From: Flavilitoribacter nigricans DSM 23189 = NBRC 102662
Lineage (GTDB): Bacteria; Bacteroidota; Bacteroidia; Chitinophagales; Saprospiraceae
Assembly: GCF_002646595.1 (NCBI RefSeq)
Contig: NZ_PDUD01000033.1
Location: 1-64,000, forward strand
Direction: 5' to 3'
DNA: 64,000 nt
Within the stretch, counting starts at the first letter, position 1, and every line of letters begins with the position of its first letter. The notes below the pieces were generated by a model. That model did no database searches, was not told where the DNA came from, and worked only from the letters and a program-made list of their open reading frames with translations. The position numbers and the translations under genes are program-made. Shown piece after piece: positions 52,908 to 62,736 of the stretch.

Positions 52908-53972
52908 ATGTCTAATTCTCCTCTTCGCGTATTAGTAGCCGGTTGCGGTAATATGGGGACCTCCCACGCCCGGGCTTACCACCAGTTAGCCGATTTTGAA
53001 ATTGTAGGTCTGGTAAGCCGTGGGGAAGCCAGCCGGGAGCGCCTTTCCCAGGAGCTGGGTGGGTATCCCACCTTCGGCGATTACCACGAAGCACTGGCGG
53101 CTACCCAGCCGGATGTCGTCTCCATCAACACTTATCCAGAGACCCACGCCGAGTATGCCAAGGCTGCTCTGAAAGCCGGCGCGCATGTTTTTGTAGAAAA
53201 ACCGTTAGCGAACACGGTGGAAGAATGCGAAGAAATTGTCAGTGCCGCCAAAGCGGCCAACCGCAAGCTGGTGATCGGCTATATCCTGCGGGTACATCCC
53301 GCCTGGAAAGCCTTCATCGGTAAGGCCCAAACACTGGGTAAACCCCTGGTCATGCGGATGAACCTCAACCAGCAGAGTAGCGGGAAAACCTGGGGAACCC
53401 ACAAGCAGTTGATGAAAACGATGTCTCCCATCGTAGACTGCGGTGTACACTACGTGGATGTGATGTGCCAAATGACCGAATCCCGGCCGATCCGCGTAAG
53501 CGCCATCGGAGCGCGCCTGACCGATGAGGTGGCGTCGGATATGTACAATTACGGTTGCCTGCAGGTGACTTTTGCGGACGGTTCGGTGGGCTGGTACGAA
53601 GCCGGCTGGGGACCGATGATGAGCGAAACGGCCTTTTTCATCAAGGACGTGGTGGGCCCGAAAGGCTGCGTAAGCATCGTGGAAAGAGACAAAGCTTCCG
53701 ATGATATTGACAGCCACACCAAGACCGGAACACTTCTGCTGCACCACAGCGAACTGGGAAGTGACGGAGAATTCGCCAAAAAAGATGAACTGATCGACAC
53801 TTCGGACGAGCCGGATCACGACGGACTGTGTCTGCTCGAACAGGAATACCTGCTGCGGGCCATCCGGGAAGACGTCGACCTGACCAGTCATATGGAAGAT
53901 GCCGTAAACAGCCTGCGCATCGTACTGGCTGCGGATGAATCTTTCAAAACGGGTAAAACGGTCGAACTGTAA
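52908..53972 (+). CDS. Gfo/Idh/MocA family oxidoreductase
   Basis: 354 residues from the ATG at 52908; an in-frame ATG at 52884 adds eight residues. N-terminal Rossmann domain with VAGCGNMGTSHARAYHQL and the EKPLA motif (HVFVEKPLANT, about 93-104), then an alpha/beta substrate domain with IVDCGVHYVDVMC. Such enzymes oxidise or reduce sugars and related compounds with NAD(P). Two adjacent aromatic- and acid-rich C-terminal stretches do not identify the substrate. It precedes the methyltransferase gene by 79 bases. Confidence 0.92.
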   Translation: MSNSPLRVLVAGCGNMGTSHARAYHQLADFEIVGLVSRGEASRERLSQELGGYPTFGDYHEALAATQPDVVSINTYPETHAEYAKAALKAGAHVFVEKPLANTVEECEEIVSAAKAANRKLVIGYILRVHPAWKAFIGKAQTLGKPLVMRMNLNQQSSGKTWGTHKQLMKTMSPIVDCGVHYVDVMCQMTESRPIRVSAIGARLTDEVASDMYNYGCLQVTFADGSVGWYEAGWGPMMSETAFFIKDVVGPKGCVSIVERDKASDDIDSHTKTGTLLLHHSELGSDGEFAKKDELIDTSDEPDHDGLCLLEQEYLLRAIREDVDLTSHMEDAVNSLRIVLAADESFKTGKTVEL

Positions 53973-54051
53973 GCGCCCGATCGGCACTGCCCAATTCAAG
54001 AGCGGGTGGTCTGTGCTGCCGCCGGACCACCCGCCCCAAAATTCCCGCCCC

Positions 54052-54786
54052 ATGAAGGATAACTTTTCCCGTCAATCCGGCGCTTACGCCAAATTCCGGC
54101 CGGTTTACCCTCCCGAACTCTATCAGTTTATTTTCGGACAGCTCACCCATTTCGACCGGGCCTGGGACTGCGGTACGGGCAACGGGCAGGTAGCAGCTGC
54201 ACTGGCCACCCGCTTCGGCGACGTGGAGGCTACGGATATCAGCGCCCAACAGCTGGAGCGGGCGGTTCGGAAGCCGAATATCCACTACAGTTGTCAGGCG
54301 GCTGAGACAGCTGATTTTCCGGCAGATCACTTTGATCTGATCACGGTAGGGCAGGCCATCCACTGGTTCGATCACGATCGGTTTTATCCCAAAGTGCAAG
54401 AGGTGTTGAAAACCGGCGGAGTACTGGCTGAATTTGGTTACCGCCTGTTCCGGTCCACTCCGGCGATCAATGAGGTGATCGATCATTTTTACCAGGAGAT
54501 CATCGGCCCGTACTGGGATGAGGAACGCCGGCATATTGATGACGGTTATGCGCGCATTCCCTTTCCGCTCGAGCCTATTCCTGCACCCGTACTTTTCATG
54601 GAATACCGCTGGACCTGGGATGAACTTTTGGGATATCTCTCTACCTGGTCGTCGGTGCAGCATTACCTGCGGCAGCGGAAAACAGATCCGGTAGCGCTGA
54701 TCCGCGCCGAACTGGAAAAAGCATGGGCTGGAGCGGACCACCGGGGTATCCGGTTTGAGATCCTGCTGCGCATTGGGAGAAAGTGA
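54052..54786 (+). CDS. Class I SAM-dependent methyltransferase
   Basis: 244 residues from the ATG at 54052. Motif I AWDCGTGNGQVAAALA (about 38-53), motif II ATDISAQQLERA, and DLITVGQAIHWFDHDRFY (Methyltransf_11-like, about 94-111) are those of the UbiE/YafE small-molecule group. FSRQSGAYAKFRPVYP at the N-terminus is typical of this family in Bacteroidota. The acceptor is unknown; the C-terminal half has no recognised binding motif. Confidence 0.9.
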   Translation: MKDNFSRQSGAYAKFRPVYPPELYQFIFGQLTHFDRAWDCGTGNGQVAAALATRFGDVEATDISAQQLERAVRKPNIHYSCQAAETADFPADHFDLITVGQAIHWFDHDRFYPKVQEVLKTGGVLAEFGYRLFRSTPAINEVIDHFYQEIIGPYWDEERRHIDDGYARIPFPLEPIPAPVLFMEYRWTWDELLGYLSTWSSVQHYLRQRKTDPVALIRAELEKAWAGADHRGIRFEILLRIGRK

Positions 54787-54881
54787 AAATTTAAAAATAG
54801 GGCCCTTCCATCTTTCCCGAGCATTTCGTATCTTTATTAGCCAGATTCTCAATGGTATAGGTTGCACTCCTTCATTTTTGA

Positions 54882-57800
54882 ATGGTTGCCCCCATCCATA
54901 TTTCCTGTAAAAAACTAAATGGGAGTATGCGCCTCAGCTTTTCGATCTTTCTGTTCCTCTGTATGGTTTGTTCATCCTGTTCGGAAAAAAAGCACGCTGA
55001 CGAAGATTCGGCGACTTTCGTTTCCAGCGCTACCGATGCAGTGGAAACGCCGGAAGAGGCTCCGAAGGCGCGAGCTATTGCCGTAAGTACGAAAACCTTC
55101 CAGGCGGAGCGGGCCCAGCAACCCCGCGAAATTCCCCTGCAAAATAATCCCCGCAATGTGCGGGCCCGCGTTAACCGGTATCCGGTACGCAGTAAAACCG
55201 AATCACAGAAGACCGAAGCCCTCGTTACCCTTACCCCCGGAAAAAATGGAATGCCGGAGGCTAAATCCAAAACTGCGGGTGTGCACATAGAGCCGGTCCG
55301 GCTTACCGAACCCGTCACGGCCCTTCCCCCGCGGATGAAAGACGCGGCCATTTATGACATTCAGTATCTGGATGTGGATCAGGGGTTGATCTCTTCCTAT
55401 ATCCGGACCATCATGTCGGATCGCTTCGGCAATCTGTGGTTCGGCACTTCCTACGGCGTCAGTCGGTACGATGGCAATACCTTTATTCATTTCACCAGCA
55501 AATCCGGTCTGACCGATGATTCGGTCATTTCGATCCTGGAAGATAGTAGCGGTGATCTCTGGTTCGGTACCCACAAGGGCGTGACGCGTTACGATGGCAA
55601 TTACTTTTACCACTATACCGCAGAGCAGGGGTTTGGCGACGTTACCGTACGTGATATTCTGGAAGACGGGCAGGGCAATCTGTGGTTCGGGACCACTGAG
55701 GGCGTAATTCGCTACGACCGGAACAGTGACCCGGCTACCTTTACCCGATACACGACCGAACATGGCCTGATCGACAATCACATCCTCTGTATGCTGGAAG
55801 ATGACCGCGGCTATATCTGGTTCGGTACCTTCGAAGGACTGACGCGCTATGACGGTAACGGGTTTACCAATTATACGACCACTGCCGGGTTGAAAAGCAA
55901 CAAGATCCTGTCCATGTACAAAGACAGCCACGGTGATCTGTGGTTCGGTATGGACGCCGGGGTAAGCCGTTACGACGGTACTAGTTTTACCCATTACTAC
56001 AACAGCAGCGGGTTATTTGACGAAGAAGTTGTCGCTATTCTGGAAGACCAGCGCGGCAACCTCTGGTTTGGTACCAGCAAAGGCCTGAGCCAGTATGTAT
56101 CCAGGTACGACGAAGGGACCATGACCCACTATACCACCGAAGAAGGACTGAGTAATGACCGGGTCCGCTGTTTGTGGGAGGACCGGGAAGGCAATCTCTG
56201 GTTCGGTACCGGTGGGGGCGGTATCAACCGACTCAAGGGAGCCGGATTTGCGCATTTTACCACCGAAGAAGGATTGACCGACAACGGCGTGGTATTCATT
56301 CACGAAGATCGCAAAGGCTCCCTGTGGCTGGGTACCGATAAAGGGCTTAGCCGCTACCTTGACAATAAGTTCGTCCATTATACTACCCGGGAAGGGCTGA
56401 TCAGTAATGATGTGCACTGTGCGCTGGAAGATCGAGCGGGCGACATGTGGTTTGGGACGAAGCGCGGGCTTTCCCGCTTCAACGGTAGCAGTTTTAGCAA
56501 TTATAACCTCCAACAGGGGCTGCCGGACACGAATATCATTTCCCTGCTGCAGGATAGCAAGGGAATGATCTGGATGGGCACCGGCTCGGGCATGTGTCGC
56601 TTTGCTCCGGACACTCCCGGCCAGAACAATTTACGGCTGACCGTCGAGGACGGACTGGCGGCCAATAAGGTCGACAAAATGATCGAGGACCGGTCCGGAA
56701 AGATCTGGATGGCAACGGAGGAAGGGCTGAATGTTTATGATCCGGCGCAGGGCGGGCAATTGCGACGCTTCACCAAAGCGGACGGATTGCTCAGTGAACA
56801 CATCGTATCCCTCCTGGAAGATAGCGACGGACAGGTCTGGATCGGTACGGCCGGCGGTCTTAATCTCTATCGCCCGCAGGCGGAGGGGAAGCAGTTCGCG
56901 GATTATACTACCCAGGATGGGTTGAGTAACAATTACATCTGGTCTATTCTGGAAGACCGGGAGAAGAATATCTGGGTCAGTACGGAAAAAGGTATTACCC
57001 TGTTGAAACCGAACGGTAGAAACCAGACCGGCATTAATAAAGGTGGTCCGCCGACCTTTGACTTTTTCATCTTCGATAAAGGGGACGGTCTCAAGCGGCT
57101 GGATTTTCACGCCAACAGTGTGTGTCTGGATCTGCAGAACCGCCTCTGGTGGGGATCGGAAGGGGCAACCATGCTGGATCTGACCCAGTTCAAACTGGCG
57201 ACCCGGCCGCCGCAAAATCTGATGATCACCCACATCGAGGTCAATCAGCAGTTTGTAGATTTTCGGCGACTGAACGACGACCGGGGCAGCAGTAAGCTCA
57301 AGTTCGAAAAGGCACTGGCCACTTCTTTCGATTCGGTGGTAGCCTATTACAACTACCCCGCGTACATGGACCTGCCGCACGATCTTAATCACCTGACTTT
57401 TCACTTCTCGGCTATCGACTGGGGGCGTCCGCACCGGATCGAATACCAGTATTACATGGAAGGCCTGGAAGAAACCTGGAGCAATACCGGGATGGAGCCG
57501 AGAGTGAACTACCGAAATTTGTCCAGTGGGCACTATGTGTTCAAGGTCCGGGCCCGAGGTGATGCACAGGAATGGAGTGAAGCTTTTGAATATCCTTTTC
57601 ACATCCGCCCGGTATGGTATGCCAGTGGGTGGGCATTCGCCATTTACATACTATTGGTCCTGGGTGCCTTGTACTCCGTGTTTTATTTCTGGAAAAGACG
57701 CTGGCTACTGCGGAACGAACTGCTGCGGGAGCAGGCCGAATCGAGCCGCATGAAAAAGCGGGAGATCTTTCGCAGTCAGTTATATACCAATCTGACCCAC

Positions 57801-59348
57801 GAGTTCCGTACGCCGCTGAACGTCATCCTGGGCATGTCCGAGCAGATCGAAAGCGATCCCGACCGGCATTTGCGGGAAGGCCTGCCGCTTATTCAGCGGA
57901 ACGGCGAACAATTGCTGCGGCTCATCAATCAACTGCTGGACCTGGCCAAACTGGAAGATCGTTCTTTCCAATTGCACCTCCAGCGGGGAGATATAGTCTC
58001 CTACCTGCACTACTATACGGATTCCTTCAGAGCCTACGCCCGCAGCAAAGGCGTGACCCTGCACTTCGAAACGGAGGTGAAAAAGGTGATCATGGATTAT
58101 GACCCCGAACAGGTTGGGCATATTCTCACCAATCTCATCTCCAATGCGGTAAAGTTTACTTCCTCCGGTGGTCACGTTACCGTACGGGTTGATCGCAGCA
58201 ATGCCGATCTGAACATCGAGGTAGCGGATACGGGGATCGGGATCGATAAAGCGGATCTTTCCCAGATCTTTGAACGCTTCTATCAGGTGGATTCTTCCAG
58301 CACCCGGAGCGGAGAAGGGACGGGCATCGGGCTGGCGCATACCCGCGAGCTGGTCCATCTGATGGAAGGCAAGATCGATGTGAATAGTGCCCCGGGCCAG
58401 GGGACCACTTTCCGGATCCATTTGCCGATCCGGATCTCCGAAAATACCGAACTGATCGTACCGGCGCAGGAATCTGCGGCCGAGATCGAGGAAAAGGCCC
58501 GGATCATTGCTCCCAGTTTTCCGGTGATCGAAGAGATCAGTGAGATCCGGCATCCCGCCGAACCGGACCGGAAAGCCCTGCCGCGGGTATTGATCGTGGA
58601 GGACAATCACGACTCCATGACCTATCTGGTAAGCTGTCTGGCTGACCGCTACGAGATCGACCTGGCCAACAACGGGCAGATGGGGATCGAGAAAGCGCTG
58701 CAGCACATCCCGGACCTGATCATCAGCGATGTGATGATGCCGGACAAAAACGGCTATGATCTCTGCCGCTTCCTGAAAAACGACGAGCGCACCAGTCACA
58801 TACCGGTCATCCTGCTGACGGCAAAAGCAGACCGGGAATCCAAGATCAAAGGACTGGAATACGGCGCCGATGCCTATCTCTACAAACCTTTCCACAAAAG
58901 GGAACTGCTGGTACGACTGGAGGCGATGATGGACAAGCAGCGAAAACTCCTGGATCATTTTGCCCAGAAGTTTAAAAACGGTCTGGTGGAGGCACCGGGG
59001 GAGCGCGAATCCCAGGAAAAGGTTATGACCAAAGAGGAAATTTTCGTAGAGCGTATCCGGGAGATCGTGGAGCTGAATTATGCCGACGAGAATTTCTCCA
59101 TGATGGATATTTGTGAGGAGATCAGCATGAGCCGCTCCCAGCTTTATCGCAAAATGAAGGCCATTACCAATATATCTCCGTCCGATTTTCTGCGAACCTA
59201 CCGCCTGGAAAAGGCCAGGATCCTACTAAAAACGACCGATCTAAATGTCACCCAGGTTGCATATGCTACCGGATACAAGGATCTTTCCCACTTTTCCAAG
59301 TCTTTTCAGGAGGTATTTGGGTATCCCCCCAGCGATATCGTTAAATAG
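54882..59348 (+). CDS. Hybrid two-component system with periplasmic propeller, kinase, receiver and AraC output
   Basis: 1488 residues (or 1473 from the ATG at 54927), so the whole signal path is in one chain. Signal sequence with a possible lipobox (FLCMVCSSCSEKK); a charged, probably disordered stretch to about 155; about 14 Reg_prop repeats of about 41 residues (to about 720, G-x-L-W-F-G-T core); a Y_Y_Y domain (about 800-905); one membrane helix (about 912-934); HisKA with H973 (NLTHEFRTPL); HATPase; receiver with D1283 (LIISDVMMPDKNG); AraC helix-turn-helix (about 1385-1488). Bacteroides relatives sense sugars and switch on polysaccharide loci, but no SusCD pair is nearby, so its target is unknown. 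Confidence 0.95.
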   Translation: MVAPIHISCKKLNGSMRLSFSIFLFLCMVCSSCSEKKHADEDSATFVSSATDAVETPEEAPKARAIAVSTKTFQAERAQQPREIPLQNNPRNVRARVNRYPVRSKTESQKTEALVTLTPGKNGMPEAKSKTAGVHIEPVRLTEPVTALPPRMKDAAIYDIQYLDVDQGLISSYIRTIMSDRFGNLWFGTSYGVSRYDGNTFIHFTSKSGLTDDSVISILEDSSGDLWFGTHKGVTRYDGNYFYHYTAEQGFGDVTVRDILEDGQGNLWFGTTEGVIRYDRNSDPATFTRYTTEHGLIDNHILCMLEDDRGYIWFGTFEGLTRYDGNGFTNYTTTAGLKSNKILSMYKDSHGDLWFGMDAGVSRYDGTSFTHYYNSSGLFDEEVVAILEDQRGNLWFGTSKGLSQYVSRYDEGTMTHYTTEEGLSNDRVRCLWEDREGNLWFGTGGGGINRLKGAGFAHFTTEEGLTDNGVVFIHEDRKGSLWLGTDKGLSRYLDNKFVHYTTREGLISNDVHCALEDRAGDMWFGTKRGLSRFNGSSFSNYNLQQGLPDTNIISLLQDSKGMIWMGTGSGMCRFAPDTPGQNNLRLTVEDGLAANKVDKMIEDRSGKIWMATEEGLNVYDPAQGGQLRRFTKADGLLSEHIVSLLEDSDGQVWIGTAGGLNLYRPQAEGKQFADYTTQDGLSNNYIWSILEDREKNIWVSTEKGITLLKPNGRNQTGINKGGPPTFDFFIFDKGDGLKRLDFHANSVCLDLQNRLWWGSEGATMLDLTQFKLATRPPQNLMITHIEVNQQFVDFRRLNDDRGSSKLKFEKALATSFDSVVAYYNYPAYMDLPHDLNHLTFHFSAIDWGRPHRIEYQYYMEGLEETWSNTGMEPRVNYRNLSSGHYVFKVRARGDAQEWSEAFEYPFHIRPVWYASGWAFAIYILLVLGALYSVFYFWKRRWLLRNELLREQAESSRMKKREIFRSQLYTNLTHEFRTPLNVILGMSEQIESDPDRHLREGLPLIQRNGEQLLRLINQLLDLAKLEDRSFQLHLQRGDIVSYLHYYTDSFRAYARSKGVTLHFETEVKKVIMDYDPEQVGHILTNLISNAVKFTSSGGHVTVRVDRSNADLNIEVADTGIGIDKADLSQIFERFYQVDSSSTRSGEGTGIGLAHTRELVHLMEGKIDVNSAPGQGTTFRIHLPIRISENTELIVPAQESAAEIEEKARIIAPSFPVIEEISEIRHPAEPDRKALPRVLIVEDNHDSMTYLVSCLADRYEIDLANNGQMGIEKALQHIPDLIISDVMMPDKNGYDLCRFLKNDERTSHIPVILLTAKADRESKIKGLEYGADAYLYKPFHKRELLVRLEAMMDKQRKLLDHFAQKFKNGLVEAPGERESQEKVMTKEEIFVERIREIVELNYADENFSMMDICEEISMSRSQLYRKMKAITNISPSDFLRTYRLEKARILLKTTDLNVTQVAYATGYKDLSHFSKSFQEVFGYPPSDIVK

Positions 59349-59395
59349 CTGGTTTTTAACGGGTTGATGTAGGGGTTTGGGTAGGGCGCCCGGTA

Positions 59396-59416
59396 GGTTG
59401 CAGGCGCGATGCAACC
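59396..59416 (+). terminator. Hairpin after the hybrid regulator gene
   Basis: GGTTGCA (59396-59402), loop GGCGCGA, TGCAACC (59410-59416), then ATTTCACAATTTTTTG. 47 bases after the stop. Short U run only after an interval. Confidence 0.5.
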
Positions 59417-59465
59417 ATTTCACAATTTTTTGCACCGAATTGACAAGGATAATTCTGTGAAATGG
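59415..59465. repeat. 10-bp inverted repeat with a 31-base loop
   Basis: CCATTTCACA (59415-59424) and TGTGAAATGG (59456-59465), perfect. It overlaps the preceding hairpin by two bases, so the two structures exclude each other at the edge. Function unknown. Confidence 0.6.
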
Positions 59466-59750
59466 ATCGATCTTTACGGGGTACAATAAACAACGTATAT
59501 AGCTACAGCCTAAATCCACTTCGAAATTACTGCAAACTCCGGTAAGACTTCACGTCTACAAATCTTTTCCCTAGAGTTAAAAAAGGAATAAAAGGGCGCT
59601 CCCTTTGACCTAAAACCCTATTTAAATACCTGAACACCGGTATTGTTTCAATTGCAAATTGGAAAAGCTCAACCTGAGATCCATATTGATCGTACCCCAA
59701 AAAACGTAGAGCTTTCCACATTGGTGCGAACTGCCTTCCGTCACTCCCCA

Positions 59751-59768
59751 GGCATCCGTACGGATGCC
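59751..59768. repeat. 18-bp perfect palindrome
   Basis: GGCATCCGTACGGATGCC is fully self-complementary, in a non-coding region. It could be a dimeric protein binding site or a relic of a coding sequence. Confidence 0.6.
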
Positions 59769-60054
59769 GGCGGTAAAGGCACAAGCCACCAGGTAGCGTA
59801 TATAGAGAATGGAGGTGAAATTTCAAAAGATCAACGTGGAGCCACTACGTTTGGAGATTTTAGCTCGCATTCTCTATGACCTACTTGCTTTTGAAGATCC
59901 TTTTTTCCAGAGAAGTATTTCGGAAGTGAAACTAGATCCGGGCAATGCCAACCCGCTAACGTTGGCACTGCACTCAAAAGCTGAAGTAACTTGTGTTATC
60001 AGGCTTTTGCTAGACCTCAGTTAGCTTTACTAAACCTCAGTTTTAAATTTTAAA

Positions 60055-60090
60055 AGGCCGGAAAGTGAGCACTTTCCGGCCTGTTTTTTT
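60055..60090. terminator. Bidirectional intrinsic terminator
   Basis: AGGCCGGAAAGTG (60055-60067) pairs with CACTTTCCGGCCT (60070-60082): 13 pairs, realistically 12 with a 4-base loop, followed by GTTTTTTT on the plus strand. On the minus strand, where topoisomerase IV subunit A ends at 60103, the stem is followed by TTTTAAAATTT. Its main customer is likely the minus-strand gene. Confidence 0.85.
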
Positions 60091-60102
60091 GCCTTACCGG
60101 TC

Positions 60103-62736
60103 TTAGTCAAACAGTTTTTTCTGTCCGTTGTCTTCGATGTCGAAATCAACACTATCTCCGGCCTGCAGCTTATCTTTCCCCGTACCGCTTTTCTCGGCCT
60201 GGGGCTTTTCCTTTTTAATCTCTTTCACGGTGGTGACCTTATAGTCGCTCAGTTTGTTACCCAGCGCTTTCCAGCCTTTGGTATCCATGAATTCGGCAAC
60301 ATTCAGGCTTTCTTCCACTTTGCCTTCCTTGGTGCGGTAGGCATAGATCAGTTCGTCCACTTCTTCGGTGGAGACATAGAGCAGTTTGGTGCTGCGGTGA
60401 TCCGTGAGGAAGGCAAATCGCTGATCCAGGGTACTGGTCTCGATCTGGAACCGCTTAACCATGGTCCAGCTTTTACCACCTTCGTAGTAAACGACATTGA
60501 CGATAGCTTCCGGATCAAATTTTGTGATGTGCATGACCTCTTTGGCATCAAACTTCTTGTTCAGGTCCAGCTCCATCAGTTCGTATTCCCCGCTTTTGTA
60601 AATGGCGAGGATATGGTCTCCGGTATCAAAACCGCCGAGGTAAATGCCTCTTTCGTCCGTATTCAGCCGGCCGCTCACTTCATCCATCCAGATCTTGATA
60701 GCGCCCAGGGTGGATTTACCCACCTCTTTCAGGGTGATGTTCAGTACCGGATGGCGGGTCAGTATATTTCCGTTAGCACTACGACCTTTGATGCCCAACT
60801 CGCCAAAGTCGAAATCAAAGATCTTCTTCTTGGCCTTGGACCCCTGCCGTAGTTTTACGGTAATGATCTCTGCTTCACCATTCGGGTTGGCACTGAAGTA
60901 GAGCACTTTGGATCCCTTCGTACCTTTAGTGAGATCGTAAGGACGGTCGCGGGTGATGGCCTTTACATTGAACCTTTTGGCCATGGACCGGCCACTTTTT
61001 CCGTCAAGATAGACCATATTATAAGTCGTCCGTTCGTCACCTTTTTTCCAGACGTCCACGTGCATGATATCCTTGCCGATAAAGGTTTTGTCGGCGATCC
61101 GGGTGACCATGAACTTACCGTCTTTCAGGAAAACGATGATGTCATCGATATCCGAGCATTCGGTTACAAACTCATCTTTTTTCAGGCTGGTACCGATAAA
61201 CCCTTCCTTGCGATCAACGTACAGTTTGGCATTGTTAACCACAACCGCTACGCGCTGGATCGTATCGAAAGTAGTGATCTCCGTCTTCCGCTCTTTACCC
61301 TTACCGAATTTATCGAGCAGGCGTTCGAAATACGCAATAGCGTAATCGGTCAGGTGAGCGAGGTGGTGTTCCACCTCCTTAAGTTCTTCTTCCAGTTTGG
61401 CGATCAGTTCATCGGCCTTGAAGGAATTGAACTTGGAGATGCGCTTGATCTTGATCTCCGTCAGGCGTACGATATCGTCTTCGGTAACGTCGCGCAGCAG
61501 GTGGAGTCGTTTGTCACTGGGTTTCGGCTTTTCGCTGGGGCCGACCACGTATTTTTTCAGTTCCCTGTCGATGGTCTCGATAACCGCTTCCCAGGTTTCA
61601 CACTCTTCGATCTCCCGGTAGATGCGATTCTCGATGAATATTTTTTCCAGACTCGCAAAATGGAGTTTTTCCTCCAGCGCTGCTTTCTGGATCTCGAGTT
61701 CCTGCCGCAGCAGATTTTTGGTGTTGAAGGTGGAATGCCGCAGGATCTCTTCTACCGTCAAGAAGTGCGGTTTGTCATCAATGATCACGCAGGCATTCGG
61801 CGAAATGGATACCTCGCATTTGGTGAAGGCGTAAAGCGCATCGATCGCAACGTCCGGTGAAACGTCGGGAGCCAGCTCCACGAGTATTTCAACATCGGCG
61901 GCCGTATTGTCGATCACCTTTTTGATCTTGATCTTTTTCTTGTCGTTGGCCTTGATGATACTGTCGATCAGGGAAGTAGTCGTTTCCGCGTAAGGCAGTT
62001 CGCGGATAGCCAGCGTACTCTTGTCTACCTTGTCGATCCGGGCCCGCACTTTCACGCGGCCGCCCCGTTTGCCGCCATTATAATCGCTGACATCGACAAA
62101 GCCACCCGTATCGAAATCCGGGTAGATCTTCACCTTTTTGTCTTCCAGGATCTTGATGGAGGCTTTGATCAGTTCAATAAAGTTGTGGGGAAGTATCTTG
62201 GTAGAAAGACCGACGGCAATACCGTCTGCGCCCTGGGCCAGCAGCATGGGGAATTTCATGGGCAGCGCCACGGGTTCCCGTTTCCGGCCGTCGTAGGAAA
62301 GCTGCCATTCGGTGGTCAGGCTATTGAAGGCCACTTCCAGCGCAAACTTGGTCAGACGGGCTTCGATGTACCGGGAGGCCGCCGCGCTGTCGCCGGTGCG
62401 GTTATCACCCCAGTTCCCCTGGGGGTCGATCATCAGGTCCTTCTGACCCAGATTGACCAGGGCATCGCCGATGGCGGCATCCCCGTGCGGGTGGTACTGC
62501 ATCGTCTGTCCGATGATATTGGCTACTTTGTGGTAGCGCCCGTCGTCCATCTCCTTCATCGCGTGCAGTATGCGCCGTTGTACCGGCTTCAGACCGTCGT
62601 CGATACCGGGCACCGCCCGTTCGAGAATTACGTAGGAGGCATAATCCAGAAAGTAGTCCTTATACATCCCCTTGAGGGTGATGATCTGATCCTGTCCGTC
62701 GCCGTTTGGTGGAATGGAGGTTAAGTTATCACTCAT
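60103..62736 (-). CDS. parC: DNA topoisomerase IV subunit A
   Basis: 877 residues. Breakage-reunion subunit of a type II topoisomerase that separates daughter chromosomes. N-terminal domain with DGLKPVQRRILHAM, catalytic Tyr in SAAASRYIEARLTK (about 123), coiled-coil region (about 330-480) and a C-terminal DNA-wrapping-type domain (about 500-820), then a charged tail. The lack of the GyrA-box QRRGGKG and the form of the N-terminus fit the Bacteroidota ParC group rather than GyrA. In the quinolone-determining region the sequence reads YHPHGDAAIGDALV, with Ala at the E. coli Ser80/Ser83 position. parE is not in the window. Confidence 0.92.
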   Translation of the reverse strand: MSDNLTSIPPNGDGQDQIITLKGMYKDYFLDYASYVILERAVPGIDDGLKPVQRRILHAMKEMDDGRYHKVANIIGQTMQYHPHGDAAIGDALVNLGQKDLMIDPQGNWGDNRTGDSAAASRYIEARLTKFALEVAFNSLTTEWQLSYDGRKREPVALPMKFPMLLAQGADGIAVGLSTKILPHNFIELIKASIKILEDKKVKIYPDFDTGGFVDVSDYNGGKRGGRVKVRARIDKVDKSTLAIRELPYAETTTSLIDSIIKANDKKKIKIKKVIDNTAADVEILVELAPDVSPDVAIDALYAFTKCEVSISPNACVIIDDKPHFLTVEEILRHSTFNTKNLLRQELEIQKAALEEKLHFASLEKIFIENRIYREIEECETWEAVIETIDRELKKYVVGPSEKPKPSDKRLHLLRDVTEDDIVRLTEIKIKRISKFNSFKADELIAKLEEELKEVEHHLAHLTDYAIAYFERLLDKFGKGKERKTEITTFDTIQRVAVVVNNAKLYVDRKEGFIGTSLKKDEFVTECSDIDDIIVFLKDGKFMVTRIADKTFIGKDIMHVDVWKKGDERTTYNMVYLDGKSGRSMAKRFNVKAITRDRPYDLTKGTKGSKVLYFSANPNGEAEIITVKLRQGSKAKKKIFDFDFGELGIKGRSANGNILTRHPVLNITLKEVGKSTLGAIKIWMDEVSGRLNTDERGIYLGGFDTGDHILAIYKSGEYELMELDLNKKFDAKEVMHITKFDPEAIVNVVYYEGGKSWTMVKRFQIETSTLDQRFAFLTDHRSTKLLYVSTEEVDELIYAYRTKEGKVEESLNVAEFMDTKGWKALGNKLSDYKVTTVKEIKKEKPQAEKSGTGKDKLQAGDSVDFDIEDNGQKKLFD

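Larger units (their letters stand above)
59349..60102. other. Long non-coding region with palindromes
   Basis: 754 bases. Besides the elements listed separately, TGCCAAC/GTTGGCA (59946-59967) forms a further hairpin. Small overlapping ORFs on both strands (59527-59879, 59809-60024) have no recognisable domain and could be relics; I do not call them. Confidence 0.5.

Noticed and set aside
57780-58958. 392-codon minus-strand ORF opposite the hybrid regulator kinase region
   Set aside because: Antisense to the HisKA, HATPase and receiver domains, which are clear; the translated product resembles nothing. The same holds for 56631-57602 and 53205-54053 minus.
59527-60024. Overlapping small ORFs on both strands after the hybrid regulator
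   Set aside because: None has a recognisable domain and they overlap each other; at best relics of a lost gene.
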